From: Haliclona indistincta
Lineage: Eukaryota > Porifera > Demospongiae > Haplosclerida > Chalinidae
Length of the DNA stretch: 64,000 nucleotides
Assembly: GCA_964017065.1 (NCBI GenBank)
Contig: OZ024783.1
Location: forward strand, 7,356,391 to 7,420,390
Direction: 5' to 3'
The notes below the pieces were generated by a model. That model was not told the DNA's origin, made no database searches, and saw only the letters and a program-made list of their open reading frames with translations. The position numbers and the translations under genes were made by a program. Numbering within the stretch: the first letter of the stretch is position 1; each line of letters opens with the position of its first letter. Shown here one piece after another: positions 21,679 to 33,414 of the stretch.

Positions 21679-23087
21679 ATGGAGATCAAGAATAGCTTGC
21701 TAGTTAAGTTGATTGTCTGTACGGTGCTGCTTGTTAGCAGCATTGCTGCTCAGAGTGATGAAGATGGAAGCAGTGAAAGTGAGTGCTATTGGCAGTAATG
21801 GGTGCTATGCTAAAATTAATGTATTCAGGTTGCCCAAATGATGCATGGTATTCATCTCAACCTCCAACTAAACTGAACTGCACCCTGGTGGAAGGATATT
21901 TCATTATTCTACACTGTAATAGTTACTCAGCAGAACAGCTTGCTAAATGTGACCTGGTACTGGTCTCGGTGTGTCCATGATGCTGGTGTCAATGGCACAG
22001 CTATTGGGCTATATGACATGAATGATAAATATGGTGTATTGCATTCAATATACGCTTTTCGTGCTATCGGCACTCTATTCTTCCAAATTACTGATGAAAC
22101 TCTTGGATACTACTGGTGCAAGATCAGTAACAATGAAACTACAGTATTCAGATCCTCTACCATCACTCCTGTGCTGCTTAATACCGGCACATCATGATCA
22201 CTACCAGCTTGTACAACAAATTCCATAAATCTTGCCCATAATAGCGGAATGGGAAATGAGTGTGCTGCTAAGGGCTCGCCCATCATATACCCTCGTGTAT
22301 CACTACCATCGTTTTGCCCACCAGTAAGAAACACACAAATCAGACAATACATTTGTGTGCTTTACAGAGGCTGGGCACGTATCATTTTAGTGATAGATGT
22401 ATTTGGTCATGCTACTAGTACATAAAAATTACAAATCTGCCAACTATATATGTAAACCAACAAGGAGGTAACATGATTGAGTGAGTAATAAATCATGCAA
22501 CACCACATCTGTGGTTGTAAGTAATTGTAGATTCCGTAGTTATACCTTCTTGTTGGTTTACATTGGGTCAGTCTGTGGCAGATTTATTATTTCTAATGTA
22601 TCATCTCTTTGATTTCACCGAAATTTTTTTTTAGAGAGATTCTGTTACACAGGACACTCCAACTACAACACCACCTATTCGTTTCTGCCCAAGTTCAACA
22701 GTATCAATAATACCAATAATACTAACAATATTATTTATCATTTTGCTTGTTATATTATCTCTGGTGCTGATAGTAGTAATTGTTTGCCTGTGCTGCAAAA
22801 GGAAAATAACAAGGTTTGCGATAATTTTATACAATATCTATAAGAGATAGCCATTTTGCAGGCTTTTCAGAATCATTGAGACAGCACTAAATGCGCCCGG
22901 TCCATCTACTGATCAGCTGGAGATGATGCAGAATGAGGCATACACAGCAATCAGCACTGAAAACAAATCTTTTGAAATGATGCAAAATGAATCGTATGCA
23001 AAACTTACTAGTGAACAGGATAAAAGTTGTGAAACAGAGAAGAAAGAAATGGTGACTTATGAAATAGTTGATCTAACAATGTCATAA
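21679..23087 (+). pseudogene. Receptor 6: Ig-like receptor pseudogene
   Basis: It has the full family layout: signal exon 21679-21778, Ig exon 21829-22323, TM exon 22635-22813, tail 22862-23087. The Ig exon has two lesions relative to the 23639 paralog. A 1-nt insertion lies just before the NVTWYW motif (about 21944-21953), shifting the frame. A 6-nt insertion (TGATCA, about 22195-22200) brings an in-frame TGA. Splice sites, the TM (VILSLVLIVVIVCLC) and the tail with NEAYTAI, NESYAKL and MVTYEIV are intact, so loss of function looks recent; an assembly error cannot be excluded. The intron 22324-22634 is filled by a small family-A palindrome. Confidence 0.75.
22425..22634. mobile_element. Family-A palindrome inside an intron of pseudogene 6
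   Basis: ATGTAAACCAACAAGGAGG (about 22451) and its inverse CCTTCTTGTTGGTTTACAT (22546-22564), with outer CAAATCTGCCAA and GTGGCAGATTT, are the hallmarks of family A. Its right end (GATTTCACCGAAATTTTTTTTT) runs directly into the AG acceptor at 22633-22634. Confidence 0.65.
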
Positions 23088-23584
23088 TGACAAGGACATA
23101 CATATTGCTTGCAGCAGCATGTGAATATTATGTACTTATTAACTAGTAGTAAGACTGTCATTGTATACCCCATTAAAATGCCGTAGCTTCATGTATCTGT
23201 TCAGTATTAATTCATAAATACAATTTTGTGTGTAGCAGAAACAGATGATGATTTGACTATTACTTTTATCACCATTTACACTAGAGGACTTTAAAGTGCA
23301 TCCTTATAAACTGAACTAGTATGCTAGCTCATAATGCTCTAGTAAAACATTCCTAACTAGCTATGAGGTAGTAGTGATCATGCTTTTGAGATACAAAAAA
23401 AGCAGAGTTTAAAATACATGTAATGGTGTATTTCATTCTAAATGCTTGTTTACTATACTAACTTTGTCTCATTATAAACAAAAAGACAAAACACTAGAAT
23501 GCCATATAACTTAGTACTAGGATCGCATGCAACACTAAGTGTCACTTCAAAAATTGCTGAGAAATGTACAAACAATTCAAAGTG
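23088..23584. other. Intergenic upstream of receptor 7
   Basis: AT-rich, nothing recognised. It ends at the promoter of the next gene. Confidence 0.3.
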
Positions 23585-23592
23585 TATAAATA
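23585..23592 (+). promoter_or_regulatory. TATA box of receptor 7
   Basis: TATAAATA lies 47 nt before the ATG at 23639. Confidence 0.45.
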
Positions 23593-23638
23593 CTTTTGTT
23601 TGCACGCTTGCAAGACTTGTACGCACTCAAAACGTATT

Positions 23639-24280
23639 ATGGCCGAGATCAGGAAAAGCTTGCTAGTGGAGTTGATTATCTGTATGGCGCTGCTTGTTAG
23701 CAACACTGCTGCTCAAAATGATGATGATGGGAGCAGTGAAAGTGAGTACTATACTAGTGTACACCTACAGTAATGGGTGCTATGTCAAATGCATATAGGC
23801 TGCCAAGATGATGCATGGTTTTCAGTTCAGCCACCTACTAATCTGAATTGTACACTCATGGAGGGAGAATTTATTTTCCTACGTTGCCATAGCTATTCGA
23901 CAGAACGGCTTGGCAATGTGACCTGGTACTGGACTAGATGTGCTGGTGGCAAAGGCACTGCTATTGGGCTAGAAGACATAAGTGATAAATATGGTGTATC
24001 ACACCAAATCTTCAATCGTTTTAATGCCCATAGTACTCTATTCTTCCAAATTACTGATGCAACTCTTGGATACTACTGGTGCAAGATCAGTAACAATGAA
24101 ACTACAGTATTCAGATCCTCTACCATCACTCCTGTGCTGCTTAATACCGACACATCACTACCATCTTGTACATTTAATTCCATAGAGTCAGTCCATAATT
24201 ACAGGATGGGTCGTGAGTGTGCTGTAGAGGGCTCACCCACAATCTACCCTCGTGTGCCACTACCATCGTTTTGCCCATCA
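23639..24280 (+). CDS. Receptor 7: Ig-like receptor cut off by a mobile element
   Basis: Exon 1 (23639-23741) is a signal peptide (MAEIRKSLLVELIICMALLV, then SNTAAQ). Exon 2 (23799-24280) is an intact Ig-like domain: LNCTLMEGEFIFLRC, NVTWYWTRC, LGYYWCKIS, ending PSFCPS at a GTAAGA donor. The expected stalk/TM and tail exons do not follow. Eight nt into the intron (24289) the family-B 5' module begins, then a transposon ORF and an assembly gap. The gene may be dead, may make a secreted Ig protein by intronic polyadenylation, or its 3' exons may lie beyond the insertion. Orphan TM/tail exons exist at 41353-41649, but another gene lies between. Confidence 0.75.
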
Positions 24281-24288
24281 GTAAGACA

Positions 24289-24988
24289 ATATTAGGGAGA
24301 CACGGTAGTGTCTCCCTATGTAGGGATGAACGAGAAAACAAGATGGCGGCTACATACAATGTATTAGCGTTCAAACGCTGATATTTCGCCTGGTGATGAA
24401 TTTTATACGTCCATAGACACTTAGATCTGCTATCTGGCGTTGCCCCATCTTACAGTAGCAAGGAGATTGCTCGAAATTGTTACTAAAGTGACGAACCTGG
24501 AAACGGTGAAAATCGAGTTTCGTCATCTTCGTTTTCTTCTTATTCTTTCTTCCACTCGTCTAGCGCCTTAACACGAATACTGTGCTGGGCTAAACACCCA
24601 CGAATAATCATGAAATTCGTCTGGCATGTGCCTTTTGAACTTAGTTCTTAGCGAAATGAAAGTTTTATTCTAGCGGACTTCACGATCACGAGCTGTAGCT
24701 AGCAATGTGTATACCGCCATTTAAATGCGCACGTGATGTAACGTGAGCGCGCACATGTTGTCTTTGAGTGGCTTCTACTTGTGTTTCTGCTGCTCTACCC
24801 CTGGCTCTACCCGTTTGTAATAGTTCGTCCATTTCAGAAGATTGTGACTGTTGATTTCTACTTTTGCCTCACCGAAGTTTGGATTTGCTTTTGGGTTCGT
24901 CGTCTCGTGTCTCGATCTGTCACTGAAGAAAGTTGTAAGTTTAATAATTACTTTGAAGAAGGTTAGTTCTTGTATAGTAATAGTAATC
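24289..24988 (+). mobile_element. 5' module (family B) and leader of a transposon with ORF
   Basis: Hairpin GGGAGACAC/GTGTCTCCC, ATGTAGGGATGAACGAG, AAGATGGCGGC (24340-24350) and the shared body follow the same plan as 3892, 7441 and 39840. Here, from about 24720, the sequence departs from the non-autonomous copies and leads into the long ORF at 24989. The module is thus the 5' end, and possibly the promoter, of an ORF-bearing element. Confidence 0.65.
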
Positions 24989-26917
24989 ATGCCTAGTAAA
25001 ACACGTAGAAAACACACATACGATAAGCAACGTTATGGAGAGAATAGAGATAAAATACTAGCTGGGAGAAAGGAAGCATATGATACCAATTCTGAGTCTA
25101 AGAAAGTAGCATCTAAAATTGCTTCAAAGAAGGCTTATAACAAAAACCCAGCGGCTAAGAAATTGGTGTCAAAGCAGGCTTATGAAAGAAACCCTGCATA
25201 TAACAAATTGGCGTCAAAGCAGGCTTACGGCAGAAACCCTGCACATAAGAAGTTGTCGTCAAAGCAGGCTTATTTGAAAGATTCAACTGCTAAGAAGGTT
25301 GCTGCTTTGTCCAGGTACCATAGTAAATCAGATAAAATCAAAGCACAACGTAGGGCAAAGTACCAAAATAGTTCGCATCAGAAGAAAGTGTCATCGCGTG
25401 TTTGGTATCTCAAAAACACGAAGGTTAAGACACAAGCTTGTATGGCGTACTATGCTAAACACAAAGAAATCATTTCCCACACTAGGAGAAACAAATACTA
25501 TTTGTCTCCTCCAAAATCTAGTGTAAAGGAAATGTACATAAATGAACTGATAAGAGAATTGCTAGCAAATCGTAAAGCAAGAACCGAGGTTATGAAAGCT
25601 TTTAAAGAGCAGCCTATAGCAAAGCGATTGGCTAGAATCTCTTATCGTGTTGCATGTAGAATAGCAGCTCGTAGGCTGGTTCATGAAGCCTTAAAGAAGC
25701 GCAAGGAATATGCTGCTGAATTGATCAAATCTGCTAAAAGTATCAATGCAAAGAGCATGAAAAGCAGAGATGACTTTGGTGAAGGCATTCATTGCAAAAG
25801 ATCATGTGATCCATACTTCTATGAAGCATCGTATGTAAAGGATGATGATGATTCAGATGTGCCTGATCGTATTGATCCTTCCAACCAGCCTCGTGATGAA
25901 ATGCCGTGTACCAGTGATTGTAAGCCAATCACTGATGATGAAGTCAATGCAATTGTTAGACTAAAGAATGCCTTTACTCTTCCAATGCATGAGTTACGAC
26001 AAGCATTACAATCATGCGATGACTGCCCAAATGAACGCCAAATGATGGGTCATTCTTTGGCATGTCATCAAACTGGTAGTATGTGTAATAGTGAGCTTCG
26101 TATCTTACGAGCAGCTTCAGCACATCATAAAGTACTGAGAACGTTTATGCGTCGAGTATATCGTGCAAAGGCAAGTCACGAATCCCTTGCTGGCATTGAT
26201 CGTGCCCTAGGCGAAGGTGATTTCAAGCATTTACTTTGTGCAACTAAGAAAAGCTTTGACGAGTTGCTAACAACTAATGATTTTGTTGGCGAGGAAGGCT
26301 CCTCAATAAACAACTCGTTTTTTAGAGTGCTCAACTTAGAAACCACCTTGCAGTTACAGCATTCTCTAGTCATATCCCAACTTGAGAAAGAGTGGAATGA
26401 CGATGCTGAAAACGTGTGTTGTAGCTGTCAATGCTTGTTTCAGAGAAAATCTGTCACAAAAGCCAACTTCTCAAAGCATTTTGATTCGGACATTGGGTCA
26501 GAGCTAGTAGACTATATACTGAAGCACACTCCTCCAGGCGAGGATGAAACACTCTATATGTGTAGCTACTGTAAACCCAAAATCAAAGCCGATGTATTGC
26601 CACCACGATGTGTTTTAAATGGTTTGGAAACCATACCCATTCCATCTGAGCTTGATAAACTCGATGCCCTTAGCAAACAGTTCATTCAGCTTGCTAAATG
26701 CTTTCAGACAGTAGTTAGATTAGGCACATACACCTGCAAAGTGCCTGTGTACAACTCATTGAAAGCTTGCAAGGGTAGTGTATTTTTTCTGCCTTTACCA
26801 TTCAATAAAACGTGTGAAACGCTGTCCAATGTTGAAGGATCGGCAAAGTCTGGTGTTGCATCACCAGAATTGTACATACTAGTGAATGGTAAACCCACAA
26901 AAGCCAATGTTGTCTGG
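24989..26917 (+). CDS. Helitron-like transposon protein, N-terminal part
   Basis: 643 codons are open up to the assembly gap. ATG 24989 (MPSKTRRKHTYDKQRYGENR) was chosen as the first Met of the basic region; the frame is open further upstream without support. Residues about 25-110 form a Lys-rich repeat (SKQAYERNPAYNKLA, SKQAYGRNPAHKKLS). Then come a helical basic region and Cys clusters (CCSCQCLF; MCSYCKPKIKADVLPPRC) leading to LNGLETIPIPSEL...LSKQFIQLAK. That last part resembles the N-terminal domain (the DUF6570 type, as I remember it) of Helitron Rep/helicase polyproteins. The Rep and helicase parts, if present, would lie in or beyond the gap. No introns are evident. The family assignment is from memory, not from a search. 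Confidence 0.6.
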
Positions 26918-27117
26918 NNNNNNNNNNNNNNNNNNNNNNNNNNNNNNNNNNNNNNNNNNNNNNNNNNNNNNNNNNNNNNNNNNNNNNNNNNNNNNNNNNN
27001 NNNNNNNNNNNNNNNNNNNNNNNNNNNNNNNNNNNNNNNNNNNNNNNNNNNNNNNNNNNNNNNNNNNNNNNNNNNNNNNNNNNNNNNNNNNNNNNNNNNN
27101 NNNNNNNNNNNNNNNNN
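26918..27117. other. Assembly gap (200 N)
   Basis: Exactly 200 N, probably a nominal gap length. Open reading frames run into it from both sides on opposite strands (transposon protein on +, NERD protein on -), so neither gene end is known. Confidence 0.95.
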
Positions 27118-28304
27118 CCACAAATATATTTCTGATGCTCCAATATTTGATTGATAATCTTCATGCCTTTTCTTTCCTTGAGATCCTTTTGCTGCTTAAT
27201 TCCATGCTGTTTCATGAAAGCATCCCTCAGTCTCTTAGCCTCTTCTTGGTCTATTTCAAAACGCACATCAGTCATCTTCGACGAACACCATTCGAACAAC
27301 TTTGGAAACTCTCTTTCTGTAATCAATTCATGTACTGTACCATGGTACTTGTAGGAAACCAAATTTTCATGCAATTCCTTCAAACAGTCTGTTTCCTTGA
27401 CTGGAGTAAGGTGACGAATCATCATCAAATACGACAAAGCAAGCTCATATTGTTTCCGATCTATCCTGGCCGGTTCTTCCATTGTTTCTTTCCACCATTT
27501 CTCAAATGATTCGACATCGGTCAAGTCATCAGCAAGCAGTATGTGTGTATTGTCACCAAAGCTTTTAAATTCATCTCGGTTAAAGCTAGATTTACTGATT
27601 GATGGCAATGCTATAACTCGTTGGTAAGGTAGCGAAAACTGCTGTGATGATGTACTTTTAGCTACTGTTTCTGATTGTGTGGCAGGCTCACGACTTGTGG
27701 CAAATTCCCTTACAAGCTTATAACTGGTATCAAGTTGACCCTCAGCATCACTTATATGTTTATTTCGAACTTTCTCAACTGGATTTTTTACTTCTATAGC
27801 TATCAACCCTATTGAGTGATGAAAAACAATGAAGTCGCATTCTTTATCAGTCATCTTAGGTGGGAGCTCTAGGTCAGGAATTCTACATACTTCTTTGCTC
27901 AGGCTGACCGCTTTCTTATTCCACCTAGCAATGTGTGTTAGTTCAAAACTATGAAAAACAAACATGCCCATGTTTCTTGTTTCTCCTAGCTGCCTCAAAT
28001 GCTTGTAAACAGTATTCTCACCGATTTCTCCTGGATCAGAGTAAACCACAGGACCCTTGACTCCAAGTTTGGCAGCACTTTTAGCTTTGAATATTGGCGG
28101 TATCATGTACGTTTTGTTGTCTTCTCTCCACGAAGGAAACCGTTTGTAAAGAAATGAATGAGGAGCTCCAATTTTTTGGGCAGACATCATTTGACCAGCT
28201 TCAGCCTTGACAGTAGTTGTTAGTACGCCAGACACGTCGTCCGCGTCATCAACGCACCCAAAATCATCATGAGCGGGAATAGGCTCCGGTTCCGGCTCCA
28301 TCAT
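27118..28304 (-). CDS. NERD-domain protein, copy 1 (cut by gap)
   Basis: The N-terminal 395 codons of a protein closely related to the complete copy at 57844-60540. Shared blocks include IGAPHSFLYKRFPSWREDNK, GEIGENTVYKHLRQLGE, KECDFIVFHHSIGLIAIEVK, ISDAEGQLDTSYKLV and THILLADDLTDVESFEKWW. The start is taken at the Met-Met pair (28304) preceding EPEPEPIPAHDD; the frame continues 22 codons upstream as a hydrophobic run that may only be pyrimidine-rich leader. The D...E-x-K residues of the NERD nuclease core are present. The helicase part would lie beyond the gap, but the sequence left of the gap is unrelated, so this copy is truncated or the scaffold is joined wrongly. No intron is seen. Confidence 0.75.
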
Positions 28305-28642
28305 GACTGATAGGCCGTAGGAAAGGAAAAATACGATGAAAATTAAGGCGGAAATAAGAGGAAGAAGCAACTTCTTAGCACCACTAATGGACGACGAGAA
28401 ACCAGGTAGTGTCTATTACACCCATAAATGGTCAATACTATAAATAATGTTCATTTTTTTATTGGCAATAATTATTTATAGCATTTTATTATTAGCAATA
28501 ATTATTTATAGCGCATCTTGTACTAATTTAGGCAATGACATCATAACGGTTTAGCTAAGAATAGCAACATGAATAATTAACTATAGAAAATTTGATCATT
28601 TGAAATAACAGTTTTTATTAGTGAAACCAAAATACAGTACTT
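28305..28642. other. Upstream flank of NERD copy 1
   Basis: The first 135 bp or so, out to ATTACACCCATAAATGGTCAATACTAT, match the flank of the NERD copy 2 gene and so were duplicated with it. The rest is AT-rich with TTATTTATAGC repeats. Confidence 0.5.
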
Positions 28643-28713
28643 ATACAGGGATTGAACCCAGCATACTACACTGCTATGCACACCACCTACCCATTGAGCC
28701 ACCGAGATCCGTT
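28643..28713 (-). tRNA. tRNA-like sequence (tRNA pseudogene or SINE head)
   Basis: On the - strand, TGGCTCAATGGGTAGGTGG fits a Pol III A box with D-arm, and GGGTTCAATCCC, about 35 nt further on, fits a B box with T-arm. The 5' and 3' ends do not pair into a proper acceptor stem, so a functional tRNA is unlikely. Confidence 0.4.
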
Positions 28714-28978
28714 GCTTGATTGGCTTTGGCTTTGGAACGAGGCTTTATAGTAATAATTCCATTTCAATACACGCGCGGGCATGTCACCGGCTCTCTAAGC
28801 GTTATATTTGGCGCCCGGTATCGGCTCTCTAGCCACAGCGTTGAACTAAATGTCCTCAGTCACACTTCTGAGATCTTCGCTATACAACAGTTCATGAACC
28901 CTAATTGGCTACTTGTATCATATAGAATTAAGGTCAGTGTTCTCACATGCAAATGTTAAATTGCTTCTCATTATTAAT

Positions 28979-30242
<1,264 letters not shown>

Positions 30243-31107
30243 ACCTTTGGTGCTTATATTTCTGTCTGTCAGTCTGTCTGTTACATCATTTTTTGCGGCG
30301 CACGCTGAAAGGTAAGCTCTGAAACTTGCAATGCAGCCGGGTAGAAATCGATATTATCTCGGATGTGAACTAGCGAAATTTCGATACAAAGCTTTGTTCT
30401 AGAGTTATGGCGTGATTTGCTTACTTTGTTTGCCGTTGCTGGCGATCTGGACTTCTCCGAAGGCAAGGCTGTCCACACAGTTGACTGCCTAGAAGCTGAT
30501 AGGTTAGAATTTTACTACAGGATAGCAGCGCAGGTCCAGAGAAATCGTGTAAGCAAGCTATGGAAGCTATCTCGCTCGTAACTAAAGCACTACTGTACAG
30601 AAATCCTGTATACATGCATCTGCAGTTGCTGTGTCTGTAGAATGGTGGATAGTTGTGTTTGTTGATATTTCGTTTTCTTTCATAATAATAATTAAAAATT
30701 CGCACTGGAATAATTCCAGTGCGAATTATTGTACTCAGTATTCTCTTCAATTCACTGATTTTCGAATTGAAGTTGCCAGAGAGCAGAATTTGATATGACA
30801 AACTTCTTCAAATGAGCTTTGAATATATCCGAAGCAGTAGGATTGCCAAACTTGTGGGAATAAGAAAGGTCGAAAGCAACATGCTTCACCTGGATAACCA
30901 CATTGACAAGAACAAGAGTCAGTGTGATTGAACCACGCTAACCAATTCTTTAACAGTACTGTTAATAATAAGATTATGCATAAAGCATGTCACATGTCAA
31001 TGATACAGTACAAGCTGTACAATGCACTCATTATGGCAATAATATACATAGTTTTTAATCATAATAAAGATTATTGTATGACTTGCTGTACATGCTCAAC
31101 TTTTCAC
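30243..31107. repeat. Diverged TATGCCTCGG-family copy and unassigned sequence
   Basis: 30290-30680 is a diverged copy (GCGCACGCTGAAAGG, GAGTTATGGCGTG, GTTGACTGCCTAGAAGCTGA). A perfect inverted repeat with 15-bp arms and a 1-nt spacer (AATTCGCACTGGAAT) lies at 30697-30727. 30728-31107 shows no gene that I can support. Confidence 0.45.
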
Positions 31108-31763
31108 ATCCACCGAGGCATAACCCGCACCAATGGTGCATTTTTCTGTCCGTTGCCGGCATAGCGCATCGCACGCTAAAAACTAAGCGCTGATATCAGC
31201 AACACAGGTAGAAATCGCTACTTGCTCGGAACTGTATTGATAAATTGTTGGTTCTAAAGCTCCGTTCGTGAGTTATGGCGTGAGATGCTTACCTCGATGG
31301 CTGTTCCCGGCTATCTGGACTCCTCTAAAGACAAAACAGTTTACAGCTGACTGCCTTACAGCTAGTGAGTTCGTTTGTACTACAAAACAGCTTGGTAGGT
31401 CCGGCGAAATTCTCTCGAAGGCCTACATGTACAGCTCGAGCTTGAGCTACAGTAGTTGCTCATGATCTAGAGCTCTCCGTAGACAAAACTATCCACAGTT
31501 GACTGCCTAGAAGCTGATAAGTCACAGGATAGCAGCGTATTTCTAAAGAAATTGTGTAAGCAAGCTATGGACGCTATCTCGCTAGACTAGTGCATGTGCT
31601 GTGCCGTGCTCTGCACTCGAATTGAACTTTATAGACACGCCCAGTTGAATTAGTGGTCAGCACTGATTGGCTTCTGATTGCATAACTATTATACTGCATT
31701 GTGATTGCTGTACTTGCTGTACAGAAATCCTGTATAGATGCATCTGCAGTTGCTGTGCTTGTG
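31108..31763 (+). mobile_element. TATGCCTCGG repeat element, partial copy
   Basis: It begins CCACCGAGGCATAACC and GCACCAATGGTGC, followed by the same body as at 29410 (TTGCCGGCATAGCGCATCGC, GAGTTATGGCGTGAGATGC). It is interrupted at 31764 by the large palindrome. Confidence 0.65.
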
Positions 31764-31956
31764 TTATTGCAAAAAAATCAATTCACACAGCCATCATGAT
31801 TTTTAATAAGACAAATTGTCAGCGGCGCTCTGCACCACAAAAAACCCTCTCCGTAAATTCCTGCCTACAGTCTTGTATAATAACAGGTTTGTATAATCTT
31901 CTAACGATAATGATGGGCTTAATAGGGTCTCTGGTTCATATGATTTAAGGCTTTAA

Positions 31957-32596
31957 GGTGACGGGTAACAGTTCGCCTAATTAATATTCACAAAAATGTT
32001 TTTATGCACTGTGCATAATATGAACACGCTAGAGCGCTGTGAAGGCCATCAATGAAGACGCTAAACACTGTTCTTTCTCTCTTGAGCTATATTCAACGCT
32101 GGGTACTACGCAACTCGGCGACAGCAGGCACAATTGGAGAGATAGTAAACTGCAAAACGGGGTGCCACTTTTCGCGCGCGCTGTAACAGTGTCGCTACAG
32201 AGTCCATCGTCTACTGATGGGTTAGCATCCTCCGGAGGGCAGTAGACTATTAACTTGGACGTCTGGGTGACTGGGTCTGAGTAAAACGCAAAATAGACTT
32301 GAAACGCTCGCCATTTTACTGCCTTTTCACGACATTTCGACCCCTAACTTACAAACAAGCAAACTCTCAGCCAAGTTTATAGTCTGCTGCCCTCCGCCTA
32401 CGATTGTACAACTGCATTAACCTAGTTAAAGTGATTACTTGCTTACATTCTGGCTAAAATTTGGCACTCCGTTTTACAACTGCTACTCTAACCGCGAATT
32501 GCCCACGCATGTGGGGCAGTTCGCGATTAGAGTCTATGATTTGCGTGGGCATTGAGGGCGGTGGGATTTGCGTGGGCACAACTGTTACCCGTCACC
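31957..32596 (+). mobile_element. TTAA-flanked MITE in the left palindrome arm
   Basis: Ends GGTGACGGGTAACAG and CTGTTACCCGTCACC, flanked by TTAA (31953-31956, 32597-32600). 640 bp. The mirror copy at 35294-35933 has the same length. Confidence 0.8.
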
Positions 32597-32937
32597 TTAA
32601 GCATCTTAACGTTATCAAAATTAATCACTTTCTCTCTCTCTTTCTCTCTCAGGCCATTAATTTTGTGAAATCAGAAAGGGGACTTGTGTTATTACTAAAA
32701 CACCTATTTTGTTCTAGGAAAATGAACATCAGGTTTGTCATAACGAGTGACGACGTGCTGCTTTATTTGATGGTGTTATGTCCACAGGTGCAACTGAAAA
32801 AGTGATGGTCTGGCAAGTCGTAACAAGAAGATATAGCTAAGTAGTTACTAGTCCCAGTCACACAACAATTACAATTATATCATTTTATTATAACAATGAA
32901 CACACTAGAAGTGCGTAACACACATGATCTAATTGTA

Positions 32938-33243
32938 ATTTAAACCATAGTATGAATAATTCTCTTTGATGTAACGAACGTTAATGAGGGCTATAAATCG
33001 TGTACAGCCCGCACGCGTTTCAAGATGGCCGCCGCGTTCGAGAATCCACAAACAAACGGCGCTCGGGCTGCCCTGCGGTCTTCCTGCGACGCAAGGTAGC
33101 CAGCTAGACGTTAGGCAAGCAGCGCACTATGGTTTAAAGTAGTTATATACCTCACAGTCGGTGTTTAAGCATTTAAAGCCCTTGGGCTACGCCCGCGGGC
33201 TTTAAATCGCTTAAACACCTCCTGATCGGTATATAACTACTAT
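32938..33243. mobile_element. Insertion present in only one palindrome arm
   Basis: The opposite arm (about 34945-34960) reads straight through this site. The insert holds two inverted repeats: TTTAAACCATAGT...ACTATGGTTTAAA (about 32940-33137) and GTAGTTATATACC...GGTATATAACTAC (about 33138-33239). An AAGATGGCCGCC motif lies near 33024. Confidence 0.65.
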
Positions 33244-33414
33244 ACAATGGTTTGTTACAATGAATCGTACTCTCCACTAAAAATAGTCCTGATAATAATA
33301 AACAGTTGCAAATTCTTCCAGTGACCTTACAGTCTGATAAAAAGAAAAGTTCTGATCAAGTGTAGCTTGATTGTACAGAGTAGTTTAATAGTACTTTTAA
33401 GGGAAAATGTCATT

